DNA of 64,000 nucleotides, taken from NCBI GenBank assembly GCA_963965975.1, contig OZ014416.1:7192001-7256000 (forward strand), given 5' to 3'. Below the pieces are notes generated by a model. The model was given only the letters and a program-made list of their open reading frames with translations. It was not told where the DNA came from and searched no databases. A program made the position numbers and the translations under genes. The stretch is from Xestospongia bergquistia. Its lineage: Eukaryota; Porifera; Demospongiae; Haplosclerida; Petrosiidae. This document shows positions 12,544-23,985 of this stretch, one piece after another. Numbering within the stretch: position 1 is the first letter of the stretch; each line of letters starts with the position of its first letter.

Positions 12544-15500
12544 GTAAGTCATATCATAATTACTTATGAGTTATTCCCTTTGAAATATGACATTTAATAT
12601 TGTCTTCAATATTGACACCTCACTCATATCCAGACTGTGCAATATTTAATAATACATTTTTACCAAACAATTTTTCAAGAACAATAATCAAAAATTAAAT
12701 TTTGATTTTTGCCTGCAATGTGTTAAACATAAGCTATTATCATTATATCAAGCAAATACAATATTTATTAATAGATCAATTTATTAATGGTCATGAACAA
12801 TTAATATATAAAATTTTGAATGCTCTTCGTAACCTTTATTAATCTTCCCCTCCCACATATATACACATGCACATAAAACTTGTCTATACTCTTGTGATTT
12901 ACCTGTCTGTTTACTTTTTGAATAGTTTTTAAGTCTCTTTTTGTAACACACTTCTGCATTGATGTTCCTTTAATTAGACAATAACATTCTTACGAATTTC
13001 AAATGGATCATTAGCTTCAGGTGGCAGTATATTGACAAATTGACAAGCAATTTTGTTCATTTCTATGTAAACCATAGTTCACATGATCTATTGTATTTAG
13101 TCATATCTGATTCCTTGAAAAGTATCCTACTGTGTAAAAATCTGCAAAAATTATGTAACATGGATTGATGTTTCCATAATATTAGACTTTGTCTACATTA
13201 TATGTATTATTAGCATAAACGACAAATTGTGTACATAAATTAATGATTTAATTATGCTCTGTCAGTGACTGTCAGTGATAGATCTGGTTTTTTTTACATA
13301 AGATTAGATTTATTCATAAACTAAATGTAAAGTAAAGGCATTCCTTTCATTTTTAAAGACCTGGCTATGAGGCTAAAAATTAACAATGGTTTTACCTATC
13401 AGTATAAGTGTAATACGAGGAGTAATGGGTCTGGTTATTAGAAATTTCGATGTTGATTTGTCCTTTACGTTTTTACACAAGTAAAGGATTAATTAGGATA
13501 GTTATTTGCAGCTATAAGTAGGTGTGGCCTGTTATCAATTGATAGACATTACTGAAGAGCATTGACATTATAATAATTGTTGTGAAAACAACTATTACTA
13601 TGATATAATACTATTGATAATTTTAATTATTTTAATTATAAACAGATAAGTTATGTTTATTTGTATGTTTAAATACAGAGACACAATTATTAATATTATT
13701 AGTTTGTTATCACTAACAATATTCATAATGTGTGATGTGCCTCTCTTATTCACCTTCACAACTCACTGCATGGGGAAGTGTTGCTTTGCAGTCTGTCTAT
13801 CATTATGTCTGTCTGTTTCAAAAGTACCAGCAATTATATAGTAGAGTTTATCCCTTTCAAATATTACTGTGTGTATAATGTGTAATTATCTACATTTTCA
13901 ATGTGGACATTGTTCTGAGAATGCTTCATTCTCAAGTTATGACAATTTTACTTATCTTGCTCTGTTAAGATTTTTGTTTCCATGCCTATTTGAAAAGTAA
14001 TAATTGTTATCATGTCATCAAATAACTTGCACATTCAAGTAACTTGGTTGAGGAGTTTTCTTAAGTTTCTTCTGTCCACTTGCACATTTTGGTTTAATGA
14101 AGATTTTAGTAAGTGTTATAAAATCTGAGTCTACAAAATCTACAACTTAGCAAAGAACAGAGTCTCAATGAATTGCTACTTGCAAAACATTACATAATAA
14201 GTAAATAATAACCAACTACATCACTGACATTTGGGCACGTTGTGTATGTGTAGTAAGTTAAAAACATTTTTGTAACTTATGAACTTTTAAACATTAACAT
14301 TTAAACATTATGATACATGTATAATTTAGATTGCATTAATAATAAATATAATTGTATTTCTTTATTCTTTTTTTTTTACAGAGTGGAGACACTCTATTAC
14401 ATCTTGCTTGTGCAAATTGTAAAGTAGACATGATTTCATATCTACTTCACACTGGAAAAGTCAATCCACTTGCTCATAACTATCGTCAGAATACACCACT
14501 AGAGGAAGTCCGACTGAATGATAAAAACAGACTTGAAATATTGAAGATGTTTGAGCCATTTGAGAAAAGTCGTCAAGACTCTCCAGTTGATTCTTACAGA
14601 AAAGTATTTTTTTGTGGAAACATGGCAGCTGGGAAGAGTTCATTAGCCCAATGCATTATATATCGTGCTGATAAACCTCCTGATTATCACTACAACCCTT
14701 CTCAATGTGTTGAAGGTGTGCAATTGGAAACTGCTGGTATTAACTATCATAATGTTCGTAGTCATGAAGTTGGCAATATTATTCTTTATGATTTTGCTGG
14801 TCATCAAGAATATTATAGTAGTCATGCAGCTGTGCTGGAGAATCTTATGTTGAGAACTCCTGCAGTTTTTACAATAGTGATAGATTCAACAAAAGGTTTT
14901 GACTACTTCAAGAAGCAGTTGTATTACTGGTTTAATTTTATTGAAAATGTTTGTGCTAATTTAACTAAACCTTCTCAAGTTATTGTCATTGGAAGCTATG
15001 CAGATCAATTTACCAACAGTTATGATGAATTGAAGTTGCATGTTGATTATGTTGTTAAAGATGCCATTCGTAAACAAGAGTATAGAGGTTTTGTTGCAAT
15101 GGAGTGTCATCGCCCAGGTGGAAAAGGTTTTCCTGAATTCATTGTTCACCTTTGTGAAAGTTGTAAAGGTATTCTTGATAAGTCTGATAGCATTAGTTAT
15201 TATTGCCATGTCCATTATGCCTACCTCCAAAAGCTACAGAAAGTAGCTATTAGCATTAATGAGCTTATTGAAAGTCTAAAAGCTCTTGGTGATCCATCTC
15301 TCCCTTCAGATGAAACAGTTTTGCTTGACTACTTATCAATTCTCAGTGACAAAGGTCTTGTTCTGTTTCTGAGAAAAGAAATAATGTCCAATAGTTGGAT
15401 TGTAATCAACAAATCAAGCCTCCTTGCTGATGTTAATGGTGTTCTTTTTAATCAGAACATCAAGCGTCTTCCTATACCAATCTCTAGCAACACTGGTATT

Positions 15501-18500
15501 GTCCATGTTACTGTTTTGCAAGAGCTCTTTCCAACATATGATACAAATGTGCTTATTGATTTTTTAATAAGTATGGAATTTTGTCATGTTATCGATTCAG
15601 ACACACTGAATGCTATTAATACCAACTTGTCTTCATCTGATCACATTTCTAATATTGAGGTTCTTTTCTTTCCAGCTCTCATCACTGCTGAGCCTCCTTT
15701 AGATTTAAATGATCATTCAAAGAGTGGATTTGGTTGGTGTTTGTATTGTCCTAATCCAATTCAATTTCTTTCTGTTCGCTTCCTTCATGTTCTTTTGCTT
15801 CGATTAGCATATTCCAAATATTGCCCTCTTCGTCACCTTAAAGCTGGTGAAATAGACAAAAAGTCTCCTACACAGCAGTTGAATCGTCATTGTACAGTTT
15901 GGAAGAATGGTATTTATTGGAAACATACCAATGAGGTACTAGTAGAAGTGACAGATCATAATAGATGTGTCACTGTATTTGTTTCCAATGACAAAGGTGT
16001 TGAAAGTCAAAAAATATGTTGCTCTATTATAAAACTGGTTCTTTCTCTTCAAAAGCAGTTTTGTCCATGTGAAATCAATGAGTACATCATTTCTTCTGGA
16101 TCTTTAGCTGACATTCGTAGTAAGGCCATTTCTGAACGAATACTCTACAGAGTAAATGAAGTAGCTCGAGGAATGCTAGTTAATGAGGAAATATTTGATC
16201 ATCATAAAGCTCAAGACAGTCCAATCAATGTCAAACACATTTGTCCACATGAGCCATACATCTCCCTTGCACCAGCAGTCATCCATGCCTTATTCTCTAT
16301 TAGTAAAGCTAATCAAGTTATTCCAGAGAGATTTCTTCAACACATAAAAGACTTTGCTCCAAGTATAATGTCATGTTATAATACATCCAAAGAATACACC
16401 TATTCTAATGTCGCCAGTCATCTCAATGACTATAGCTTTTTTACTGGACAAAATCTTTTGGTAAGTTACAGTACTATATTAAACCTAATACATGTCTTCA
16501 TTATTATATGATATATGAGACTATATATCTTTATATATGAACATAATTAATTACTTTAATTGATATGTTATGATTATCCTACAGTCTATTCACTAATATG
16601 TATTTATTTGAATTTTAGGATCTATTAACACAACTTTTATCACATGATGAGATACTAAGTATCTCAAAAGATCATCTTCAATCTACAAATATTTCAACTT
16701 TAAAAGGTTTGATTTTCATGTTTATTTGTATACCTAAGAGCATTAGATAGACTGTTTTCTGTCCTTATGTTTTTCTTTTTAATCATTTTTAATTCATTAG
16801 AAAAAACTCCCACGAAAGCTCTCCTCCTAAATCATATGTCAAAGATTTATTATCAATGGTACACTATTGGTGAATGTCTTGGAATTGAAAATGGAGACCT
16901 TAATTCTTTGAAAAGCTCCAATCAGAATGACTATTTCAACCTTTCCCAAATACTACAACTTTGGATGGATAGAATGACTAAACCTGTTACTTGGAATACC
17001 ATTTTAGAAGTAATAGGAAGTCCACCTATCCAAAATAAATGTGTTGTGATAGAGATAGAGAAGTTTTTAGAATGTGAGTACTTATACAATATTCTCAGTA
17101 ATTGTACTTTTGTTTAACTTTGCATGTATGGCTTCACTTAAAATGCATTGATATTTTACATAGGAAAACACAACTTTTATGATAGCTAACAAGAGAAATT
17201 GATTAATAGTGATAGATTACTTATCATTACCTTTGTAAATTAGTAATCATCATAGTTATTGTATACTACTATTTATGTAGCCCAAACAAAGGGAAGTAGT
17301 GACATTTGTGATGATGATATATTGGAGCTATTGACCACTACTGGTAAGATATTAAAATATACTTGTTCAATATAGATCTTACACATATAGTGATAACTTA
17401 GCAATTACACTCTACCAACATACTTTAGCTAATAAATGCATCTACTTCAAATATATAATGTATTTAGTAGTTGGTTTATTAATAAAACAATATATTCTTT
17501 TATACTAATGATTGTCTACAACATTTTAAGTTTAAAATTAGTTATTAGATGTAGTATATTAAGTTTGTCAATTTTCTAATCCACTCTAGTGTCAACATAA
17601 TAATAGTACATATATATACACTAATATATTCTATATTTATTTTATGTTATAATTTATAGAAGATGTAACACAAACAGACAAAAACACAATTAAGCCACAA
17701 AGTGATGGTAAGTTAATATTACTTAACCTGTACATGATTACATAATCATTATTAAATAACTAATTAAAATATTTTATATCCTACACAATACAGATGTTGA
17801 TAAAAGTGTTAATGAGTCTATTACTGAGGACAATAACACTGTTAGTGGTAAGTTTATCATGACTATAATTAGTAGAAGATGATATACATTATTAATTCTA
17901 TCAAGTTTGTGCATATTTCATTCTAATATAGTGACTATTATTAAGTTTAGCAATTTTCTGAGCCACACCCAAATTAACTAGACAGTTTTATTCATAGCAT
18001 TAAAAATATTAGAGATTATTACAATAGTTATTAAATTACTAGTTTCCTTATTATAGCAGTTGACTTTCCAGCTGACAAATTCAAAAGTAAAACTATCAGG
18101 CCCGTAGCCAGGATTTTCTTAAGGGGGGGAGGGGGTGGAGGCTTGTTTGTAAAAAAATTAAACCACACCCTTAATCAGTGACTATCCATATCCATACCCA
18201 TGACTTGACTTTGTCATATTAAAGAAAGAAAGAGATTCATACCATGCAGAGTTAAAACATGTATAATACTAACTGTTAATAATGGTCTCAAGTTGCAAGC
18301 AACGTGGATGGCTCCTAGCAAACTCATCTATAACCTGGTCAATGTCTATATCGCGATGAACATGAACAAGAGACAAAGAAGACAATCAGTTGTTTCCCAT
18401 CGTTGATCTAAGTGAACTCTTAATTCGTTTGAGGGCACTAAATGATCGTTCAGCCGTACATGATGTAACTGCTAATGAACACAAGATGAGCAGTAACTTC

Positions 18501-21500
18501 CAGTAAGGTCTTTATGTTTGGAAACATCTGTGAAACTTGTGGGAGTGTGTGATGCAAAGATGATGGAAGAGAAGCAGCTCCATGTTCTGTTGCCTGGTCT
18601 CACCATTTAATATACCAGCTGAGTCCCTCACTTATCAGGCTTGAGACGTATGGAAGATCAGACGAGTACATGTTTCCTAGCTCAACAAGTTTGGAAAGAA
18701 CAATTTCCAAATCCATTAAAACCATTATTGACGGAATGAGACATAATCCTTGGAGAGTTGTTCTTTGAGAGTCATCAAACCTTGTCTCAAGCTCTTGTAA
18801 AAGATGGTCTAACATTGGAATTGAAATAGTTCTGAGAAAGTACTAAATGGTGTTGATGCAGGGGTGTATGATCTGTCAGCCACTAAGTCTAGGCAATGAT
18901 GGACTAATAGCCACTTTGGAACACATTGCTTCAATTTCATCAAACCATTTTCTGTGGTGATCGTCAACTTTCTCTCTGACTTCCTTCAGAGTTGAAATGA
19001 GATGGTTTACTTCAGTTGAAGCTTGGAGAATATCTTTAGCTTCAGCTTGTAAACTGCAAGTTAGCCCAAGGAGAAACATCATCAATTTTGAAGCAATAAC
19101 AAGAGAGGAAATGAACTCAGTTGTTGTGATTTCTGATTTGAGAGTGACAGCATCAGTGATTGAATCCTGCTAAATAAAAATTCTATATAATATATAGTTA
19201 CAAAATAAGAAAAAAGTATAAAACTAAACCTTCCATGATGTTTATATGTTCACATTATTTAATATAAATAGAATTATGTTAATGATCTAAAACCCACAAA
19301 ACTAATAAATATAAATATATAAAAATTAAACATGTGAAAATTCACAAACAGATATTTCATATTTACTGTACATATACTAGTATATACTATGTTCATTGTT
19401 ATATTATAATTATGTAGGAGGTGTGGCACAAATAGACAAGAACACGTTTGATAATCAAAGTGATGGTAAGTTACTTTATCCATATCATTTAACCTGTACA
19501 TGATTACACAATAAGTCCTAATGATAATTGTTATATGCCCTTCACAATATAGGTGTTAATAAAAGTGTTAGTAAGTCTATTACTGACGACGGTCACAGAG
19601 CTAGTAGTAAGTTTATTATTACTATAATTCATAAAAAGTGGTTCATTACATCATTGTATATATACAATTTTAAAGAACAGATACCTTCTAATAAATATTA
19701 AATATATTATATTTTACTGATTTTTCTAACTGTTCATGTATTATATATAGTTTAATGTACATGTTATATAACAATTATATTGAAAAGTAATGTAACCATT
19801 AATATATAATTGTCACTTTGTTCTACTCAATATTCTATAGAATGTACTAAGGAATCAAGTGCTGCTGATTCAACTCAAGGGTCTATTACTGATGACTTAT
19901 CCGTAGAACATCTGGTATGATTTATTCTCTTAAATAGTAACTTGTATTAATTGTAGCCATTAGCAAGTTCAATTTATTAAAGAGATTAGTATTATGCCCA
20001 GATGCTTAATAGCTTAATGTGAGAAAGAGCATTTGGTATATTCACAGTAAGATAGGAGATTTCGGAGACTTGCTCCAGATAATGCAAGAGTAGTTAAGCA
20101 AGTTGGTGTCTGAGCCTGTGACTAAGTGAACTGAACAGCCATATCACTATATGTAGCCACACCCACGAAACATTCTTGGTGGTTGTGGGTTCTGAGAAGG
20201 ATTCCTAAGTTTGACTTAAATTAGTTTCACTATGTGACAATGATTACTACTAACAAATACATTGTAATTCCTCACCTTCAGTCTTAGTAATAATATAAAC
20301 AATAGGTACATTATTAATATTGTGTATTATAAAACTAAAATACTATATACCTCATACATTATCACTTATATCCTGTATCCAATAGCAACATTCTACTAAT
20401 GAACTATCAAGTGAACACAAAGCAGATACTCTCCCTAGTAATACTACACAACAAGGTAATATAAGAAACCTAACACTACATATAATGTATGTGATGATTT
20501 CAATTGTGTTTATATAGAGTTATTTTATAGTCTATCTTGTTATAATTGACATAAGTAGTTTATATATGTTAATAAATAGTCTATTTAGAGTTGTATTTGA
20601 TTACTGAGATCATGAGAAATTAAGATACATTAATTCTTAGACATTTTACAAAATCACTAATATCATATTATCTTTAGTTGTCATCAAACAGGACAGCATA
20701 GATGTTTCTACATATTAGTAGCCCATAGTCATGCAATAGAGGGAAGAGCATGCAACTTCCACTTGAAAGGTGGTACTTTGAAAGTTAAATAAATCAAGTT
20801 GAGATTGCATAGAATGTGCACATAATACTACACTTTATGGTTTTGCAATGTTTTGGGGTGTGGTCTAGGACAAGTACCTATATATTACAGAAAGGGATAC
20901 ATTATAATCATATCATTTGTAATTTACATATATTCATGTCCTAACAACAATAACTACATATTATGAAATTTAGCAATTTTTACTGAATAGGTAGTGAATA
21001 TCCTTTATTCTTATTATGACATCACAGTGTTACATAAACCTTTATTTTTGTTTAATCAATGACATGATTTTTATTTATACTCAGCTCCTGCTAAGCGTAA
21101 GAGATCCTTTTCCCATTCGACGTCAAAGAAGCTCAAACAATCTGATAACACAGATAATGATCAATTAGGTGGATTATTTAAAGTGTCACACACACAGTTG
21201 TTAAATTATTATCTACATTTACAGATAACTTTATATATCATTTTAACTCACTTTATACTTTATACTTGTATTTGGAGTTATGATATGTTATGTTATCTGT
21301 TTTTATAGAAACCAATCCTGGCTCTCTTAAACGCAAGCATAGTAGTAACTTTAATTCAGGTAATAACAACAAAGTAGTTGTTCTTTTATTAGGTAAAAAT
21401 AATTATTTTCTATGTACATGCTATGTTTCTAACATTATAACATGAGGAATTTTTTTTCAATTGATAACACAGACAATGCTATATAATTATCTTAAACATG

Positions 21501-22400
21501 AACAAATATTTTATCAATTATCTGTCTACTTTGGAAAGTAAAGGAAACTAATGTAGTTTAATTATGTTCATAACAAAGTGTTAGGGAATACATATTATGT
21601 GTGATTTCTATGTATCTAATATTTAACTTATTTGAATATAGTTCTTTTATTTTACACAATATTAGATGATTTGCCTAAAGCTAAGAAGTATGTTCAAGAA
21701 CAACAAGAGAGTAATGTCAGAGGTATATTATTATAAATACATGTGTATGTAGATTTGAGTTAAATGATAATGATACTTAATTAGTTAATAATCTTAAAGA
21801 AAATTAAAAATATAGGGACACCTGTATCCTTAGTTATAATTACAATGACTTAGCTGTTCATCGAGTTAAGGAATAGCTTACAAGTAATAGTTTATAATAT
21901 AATAATAATGTTGCCTTAATAGCTGCTACTGTTATATTAAAATACTTTAATTAATTGTTATATATTGTTATTATAGGATGTGTGACACAAGCAGACAAAA
22001 ACAGAAGTGATGAGCAAACTGATGGTAAGTTACTTTATGCTGACCTGTACATGAGGATACAATGATTCCTCCTCAATATAGATATCAATGAAAGTGTTAG
22101 TAAGTCTATCACAGAGGACAATAACACTGTTAGTGGTAAGTTTATCATTTAGTAAAGATAGATAATGTATATTATTAATTACATCATACAGGTAAATGTA
22201 ATCCATCTGAAGTTTTTCAAAAACATTCTGCTGATCTCTGTGACGTGGTTGTAGCTAATCCACTTCATATGGCTAACCATCTGGTTTCTGCTAATTTGCT
22301 TCCATCATGTATTAAGAAAGATGTTAGGAGTATAAATGATGCATATGAGAAGGCTGACAAAATTGTTGATGAGCTACAGAGCCAGATAGATAATGATTAA
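5278..22400 (+). CDS. Gene A: ANK-Roc-COR-Death-CARD-like protein
   Basis: Spliced model of 24 coding exons, 1367 codons plus stop, all junction phases consistent: 5278-5316, 6135-6227, 6609-6725, 8035-8133, 8729-8827, 9163-9264, 10109-10207, 12442-12543, 14382-16460, 16619-16706, 16801-17073, 17281-17343, 17660-17707, 17794-17847, 19418-19465, 19553-19606, 19841-19914, 20386-20455, 21085-21168, 21309-21359, 21666-21722, 21977-22024, 22082-22135, 22192-22400. Order of domains: ankyrin repeats (about residues 14-285), Roc GTPase (about 320-480), COR-like (about 500-900), Death (973-1063), low-complexity linker, CARD-like (1299-1367, truncated). It is the shorter paralogue of gene B and resembles DAPK1 without the kinase. 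The start has a G at -3 and at +4. The frame is also open upstream to the splice site at 5241, so an earlier start is possible. Probable role: cytosolic GTPase scaffold in death or innate-immune signalling (inference). Confidence 0.85.
8645..8682. repeat. (TA)n microsatellite
   Basis: Uninterrupted AT run of about 38 bases in an intron of gene A. It is missing from the aligned intron of gene B, which instead carries about 250 bases of other sequence (about 41,925-42,180). Confidence 0.9.
9379..9625 (-). other. Micro-inverted intron segment
   Basis: Read on the minus strand, this segment aligns along its whole length with gene B intron positions 42904-43149 on the plus strand (shared words include tagaggacata and actttgagga). 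Sequence to the left aligns in direct orientation with 42,780-42,900. Sequence to the right aligns with about 44,475 onward. The inversion therefore sits at the edge of a deletion that removed the gene B-type exon 44260-44358. Confidence 0.8.
10791..11194. repeat. Long inverted repeat around a MITE copy
   Basis: Arms at about 10791-10838 and 11146-11194 are inverted copies of each other over about 48 bases (shared core atcatgatataataaataa). The interval has no counterpart at the aligned site in gene B (near 43,320). It looks like a second non-autonomous element or a fold-back element that contains the smaller MITE. Confidence 0.7.
10846..11052. mobile_element. Second copy of the 4.1-kb-position MITE, one end missing
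   Basis: Starts with tacggaagcctcagactgac, matching the inverted right end of the element at 4101-4446, then follows that element's interior (cagggacccaacctaactgg) to gtaacaa. The right terminal repeat is not present. At its left end this copy keeps bases next to the terminal repeat that the left end of the other copy has lost. Confidence 0.7.
12159..12230 (+). pseudogene. Decayed ankyrin exon of gene A
   Basis: A cattttag splice site followed by sequence closely matching gene B exon 46521-46622 (shared: ccacttcatt, agcatatt, ttatgat, cattgttaagct). The second codon is TAA, a further in-frame stop follows, and the 3' third is lost. Right after it the sequence matches the gene B intron near 49,500. 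This marks a deletion that removed the counterparts of gene B exons 46763-46861 and 47702-47800. The relic cannot be spliced into the frame, and gene A reads through by joining exon 10109-10207 to 12442-12543. Confidence 0.8.
14382..16460 (+). CDS. Gene A giant exon: ankyrin repeat, Roc GTPase, COR-like
   Basis: 693 codons with no intron, in a gene whose other exons average under 100 bases. Begins with a last ankyrin repeat (SGDTLLHLACANCKVDMISY). The Roc-type GTPase follows. P-loop GNMAAGKS (protein residues 329-336) binds nucleotide phosphates. The G3 motif DFAGH (387-391) is followed by the Roc-typical QEYYSSHAAVLE. The G4 position reads GSYAD (454-458), keeping the aspartate but not the usual T/S-H-x-D histidine. 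The remainder resembles the COR region (winged-helix-like LLADVNGVLF, then LFP and FFPALITAEPP) of DAPK1/ROCO proteins. The N-terminal border is the acceptor tttttttacag in phase 0, and the donor is ctttTG|gtaagt. Confidence 0.85.
16619..17073 (+). CDS. Gene A Death domain (2 exons)
   Basis: Exon 16619-16706 is a short connector (phase 0 to 1). Exon 16801-17073 encodes a Death-fold helix bundle with the family pattern W-Y-T-I-G-E-C-L-G-I, then L-Q-L-W-M-D-R near the middle, TWNTILEVIG, and a final amphipathic helix ending EIEKFLE. Death domains bind other Death domains in apoptosis and innate-immune complexes. The order Roc-COR-Death is that of DAPK1. The matching exon in gene B is 56076-56384. 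Confidence 0.8.
17281..22135 (+). CDS. Gene A linker of symmetric micro-exons
   Basis: Twelve exons of 48-84 bases; ten are phase 1-1, so each of those can be skipped or added without breaking the frame. Three pairs repeat: 17660-17707 with 17794-17847, 19418-19465 with 19553-19606, and 21977-22024 with 22082-22135. Typical text is a T-Q-x-D-K-N exon followed by a S-V-x-[KE]-S-I-T-[ED]-D exon. Exons 19841-19914 and 20386-20455 have close counterparts in gene B. Exons 21085-21168 and 21309-21359 are basic and serine-rich (PAKRKRSFSHSTSKKLK), like a bipartite nuclear localisation signal. The product is acidic, polar and probably disordered. Confidence 0.7.
18057..18096 (+). pseudogene. Possible linker exon cut by hAT insertion
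   Basis: A ttatag acceptor is followed by an open phase-1 frame (AVDFPADKFKSKTI) that runs straight into the transposon end at 18097. No donor remains. It may have been a further linker exon before the insertion, or chance open intron sequence. Confidence 0.35.
18097..19172 (-). mobile_element. hAT-superfamily DNA transposon remnant
   Basis: Minus-strand reading gives pieces of a hAT/DUF4371-type transposase: LQAEAKDILQASTEVNHLIS and WFDEIEAMCSKVAISPSLPR at about 18880-19085, a middle piece at 18600-18815, and the C-terminal dimerisation motif AERSFSALKRIKSSLRSTMG at about 18395-18456. The pieces lie in more than one frame and the N-terminal half is missing, so it is inactive. The left border looks like a hAT terminus (caggcccgtagccagg, then a G-rich run). 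I could not find the matching right terminus or an 8-base target duplication. It lies in the linker intron of gene A and is absent from gene B. Confidence 0.75.
22192..22400 (+). CDS. Gene A last exon, truncated CARD-like domain
   Basis: Enters in phase 1 and encodes 69 residues of a helical domain paralogous to gene B exon 57864-58166 (PSEVF, ADLCD, then YEKADKIVDELQSQ). The pattern L-x-x-x-N-L-L-P, then Y-[ED]-[KR]-A-x-x-[IV]-V-x-x-L-Q, fits CARD-like Death-fold domains of NLR-type proteins. An in-frame TAA at 22398-22400 stops it before the last two helices, so the domain as encoded is incomplete. Confidence 0.7.
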
Positions 22401-22499
22401 CATCCAATTGAGTTACTAAAGAAGATTTGTGATTTTCTTTTAGAACAAACTGACAAGACTTTAAAGGACATTGGTACTAAAATGATGAGTCAACTATAG
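22401..22499 (+). pseudogene. Remainder of the gene A CARD-like exon after the stop
   Basis: After the TAA the same frame stays open for 32 codons and still matches gene B (FLLEQTDKTLKDIGTKMMSQ against FLLKQNNELKDIGTRMKSQ), ending at TAG 22497-22499 where gene B has its splice donor. The truncating stop therefore looks recent, or is read through or polymorphic. No counterparts of gene B's coiled coil, ZU5 or second Death domain were found downstream. Confidence 0.7.
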
Positions 22500-23985
22500 A
22501 GTGTAAGTTGAAAATATTATATGAACACACATAACATCTGTAATGTTTAAAGTAGATTAAATAATTAAATTTATAATAATTACTTACTTGATTGTGTATT
22601 GAGTTAATAACTAAAATGTACTAGAAATAGCTGACATGTGGTTTTTCTATTAAATGAATTAACTGATCATAATCTTGTAATAATACTAATAATACTAGTG
22701 TATTATTATATACAATAATACTAACAATACTAGTGTATTATTATATACAATAATACTAACAATACTAGTGTATTATTATATACAATAATACTAACAATAC
22801 TAGTGTATTATTATATACAATAATACTCAAAGAGACAAAGACTATATAAATAACAAACTCTTTAATGTGAAATAAGTTGTAATAACTACATGTTCTTTTC
22901 TATTGTAGGTTACATGTTCTTTGGGTAGAGTCCTCCCTTTTACATTTTGTTACATTTGTTATTATCTAATACTTTATTTAGTAGACTGTATCAGTGTTTG
23001 TTACTTGAACTATTAGGTTATAATATTTATTATATTTGTATTGTAGATTTCCCTCTATTTTTATATTTTTGATGTAATGCTGTATACAAAATAAAAAATA
23101 TTGTCTACAATTAATAAATGGAAATGAAGAGATAACAGAAGATAAAAAAATAACATTAATAGTACACCAAAATGGAAATCTGTTTTGATAATTTTCATAA
23201 CATAAATAAACACAATTGTAAACAGTCTACATAATGAGGCATCATTGTTGTCCACATCTGTTATCAATTCAAGCTATAACTATATTATCATTACCACTGT
23301 GGTATTTAAATATAAAGTGGACATGTTTTAACATGTCATCAACTGGAGGAAATTTGTGTTGATAATTAACAAGTTAATAATTATTATAATTTAATTATTA
23401 ACAAATTTCTCCATTAGAAGGAGAAATAGATACAAAAATGGAATTTTTATTTGTGCCAAATAATTTGATTAAAATGATTACAAAAGAAATGAAACACTTT
23501 TTGTTTAACAGAAGATATCAAACAAACTATGAAATGATTTTAGTAGACAATCTGTACCTGCTAGATGTCACACACACACATGTACATGTACATACAGACA
23601 TATATTCACACAACATATACAAGAACTACTAACACACATACAAACTTTAATAAATGTTAAACAAAAGAATATAGTAATAGAAAAAATAATATTATGAAAA
23701 CAAAAAAGAACATTATATTTGTTTTAATATGAAAAAAGGCTACATATTATATAATAAATATAATTTAATATACTGTGTTGTTTACATGTACATAATACAC
23801 ATAATATAGGACTAATATAAGTAGGTGGGGCTTCATTGACTGAGGGGAGTAGCAACACATGTGACCTAGTTATTTACAAGTAAATGGATCAAAATGGGAG
23901 CGGTCTTAGAAAAGGGGGTGTGGTCTGATTAGGGATGTTTAGATGTCATGTATACCAGAATCTTGAGAGCATTCAGTTAAGATAC
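22500..23985. other. 3' flank of gene A
   Basis: No exon could be supported. It holds a 36-base tandem repeat (next entry) and a possible AATAAA poly(A) signal for gene A at 23090-23095. The segment from about 23,565 belongs to the duplication that also covers 25,337-26,110. Confidence 0.5.
22678..22826. repeat. 36-base tandem repeat, about 4 copies
   Basis: Unit starts aataatactaacaatactag and ends ttatataca; about four near-perfect copies. Each unit contains self-complementary AATAC/GTATT words and could fold. It is absent from the gene B locus. Confidence 0.9.

Noticed and set aside
14961-15230. 89-codon minus-strand ORF inside the Roc exon
   Set aside because: Shadow of the strongly supported plus-strand Roc frame.
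22678-22826. CRISPR-like array
   Set aside because: The repeats are directly adjacent with no unique spacers, and the DNA is animal-like.
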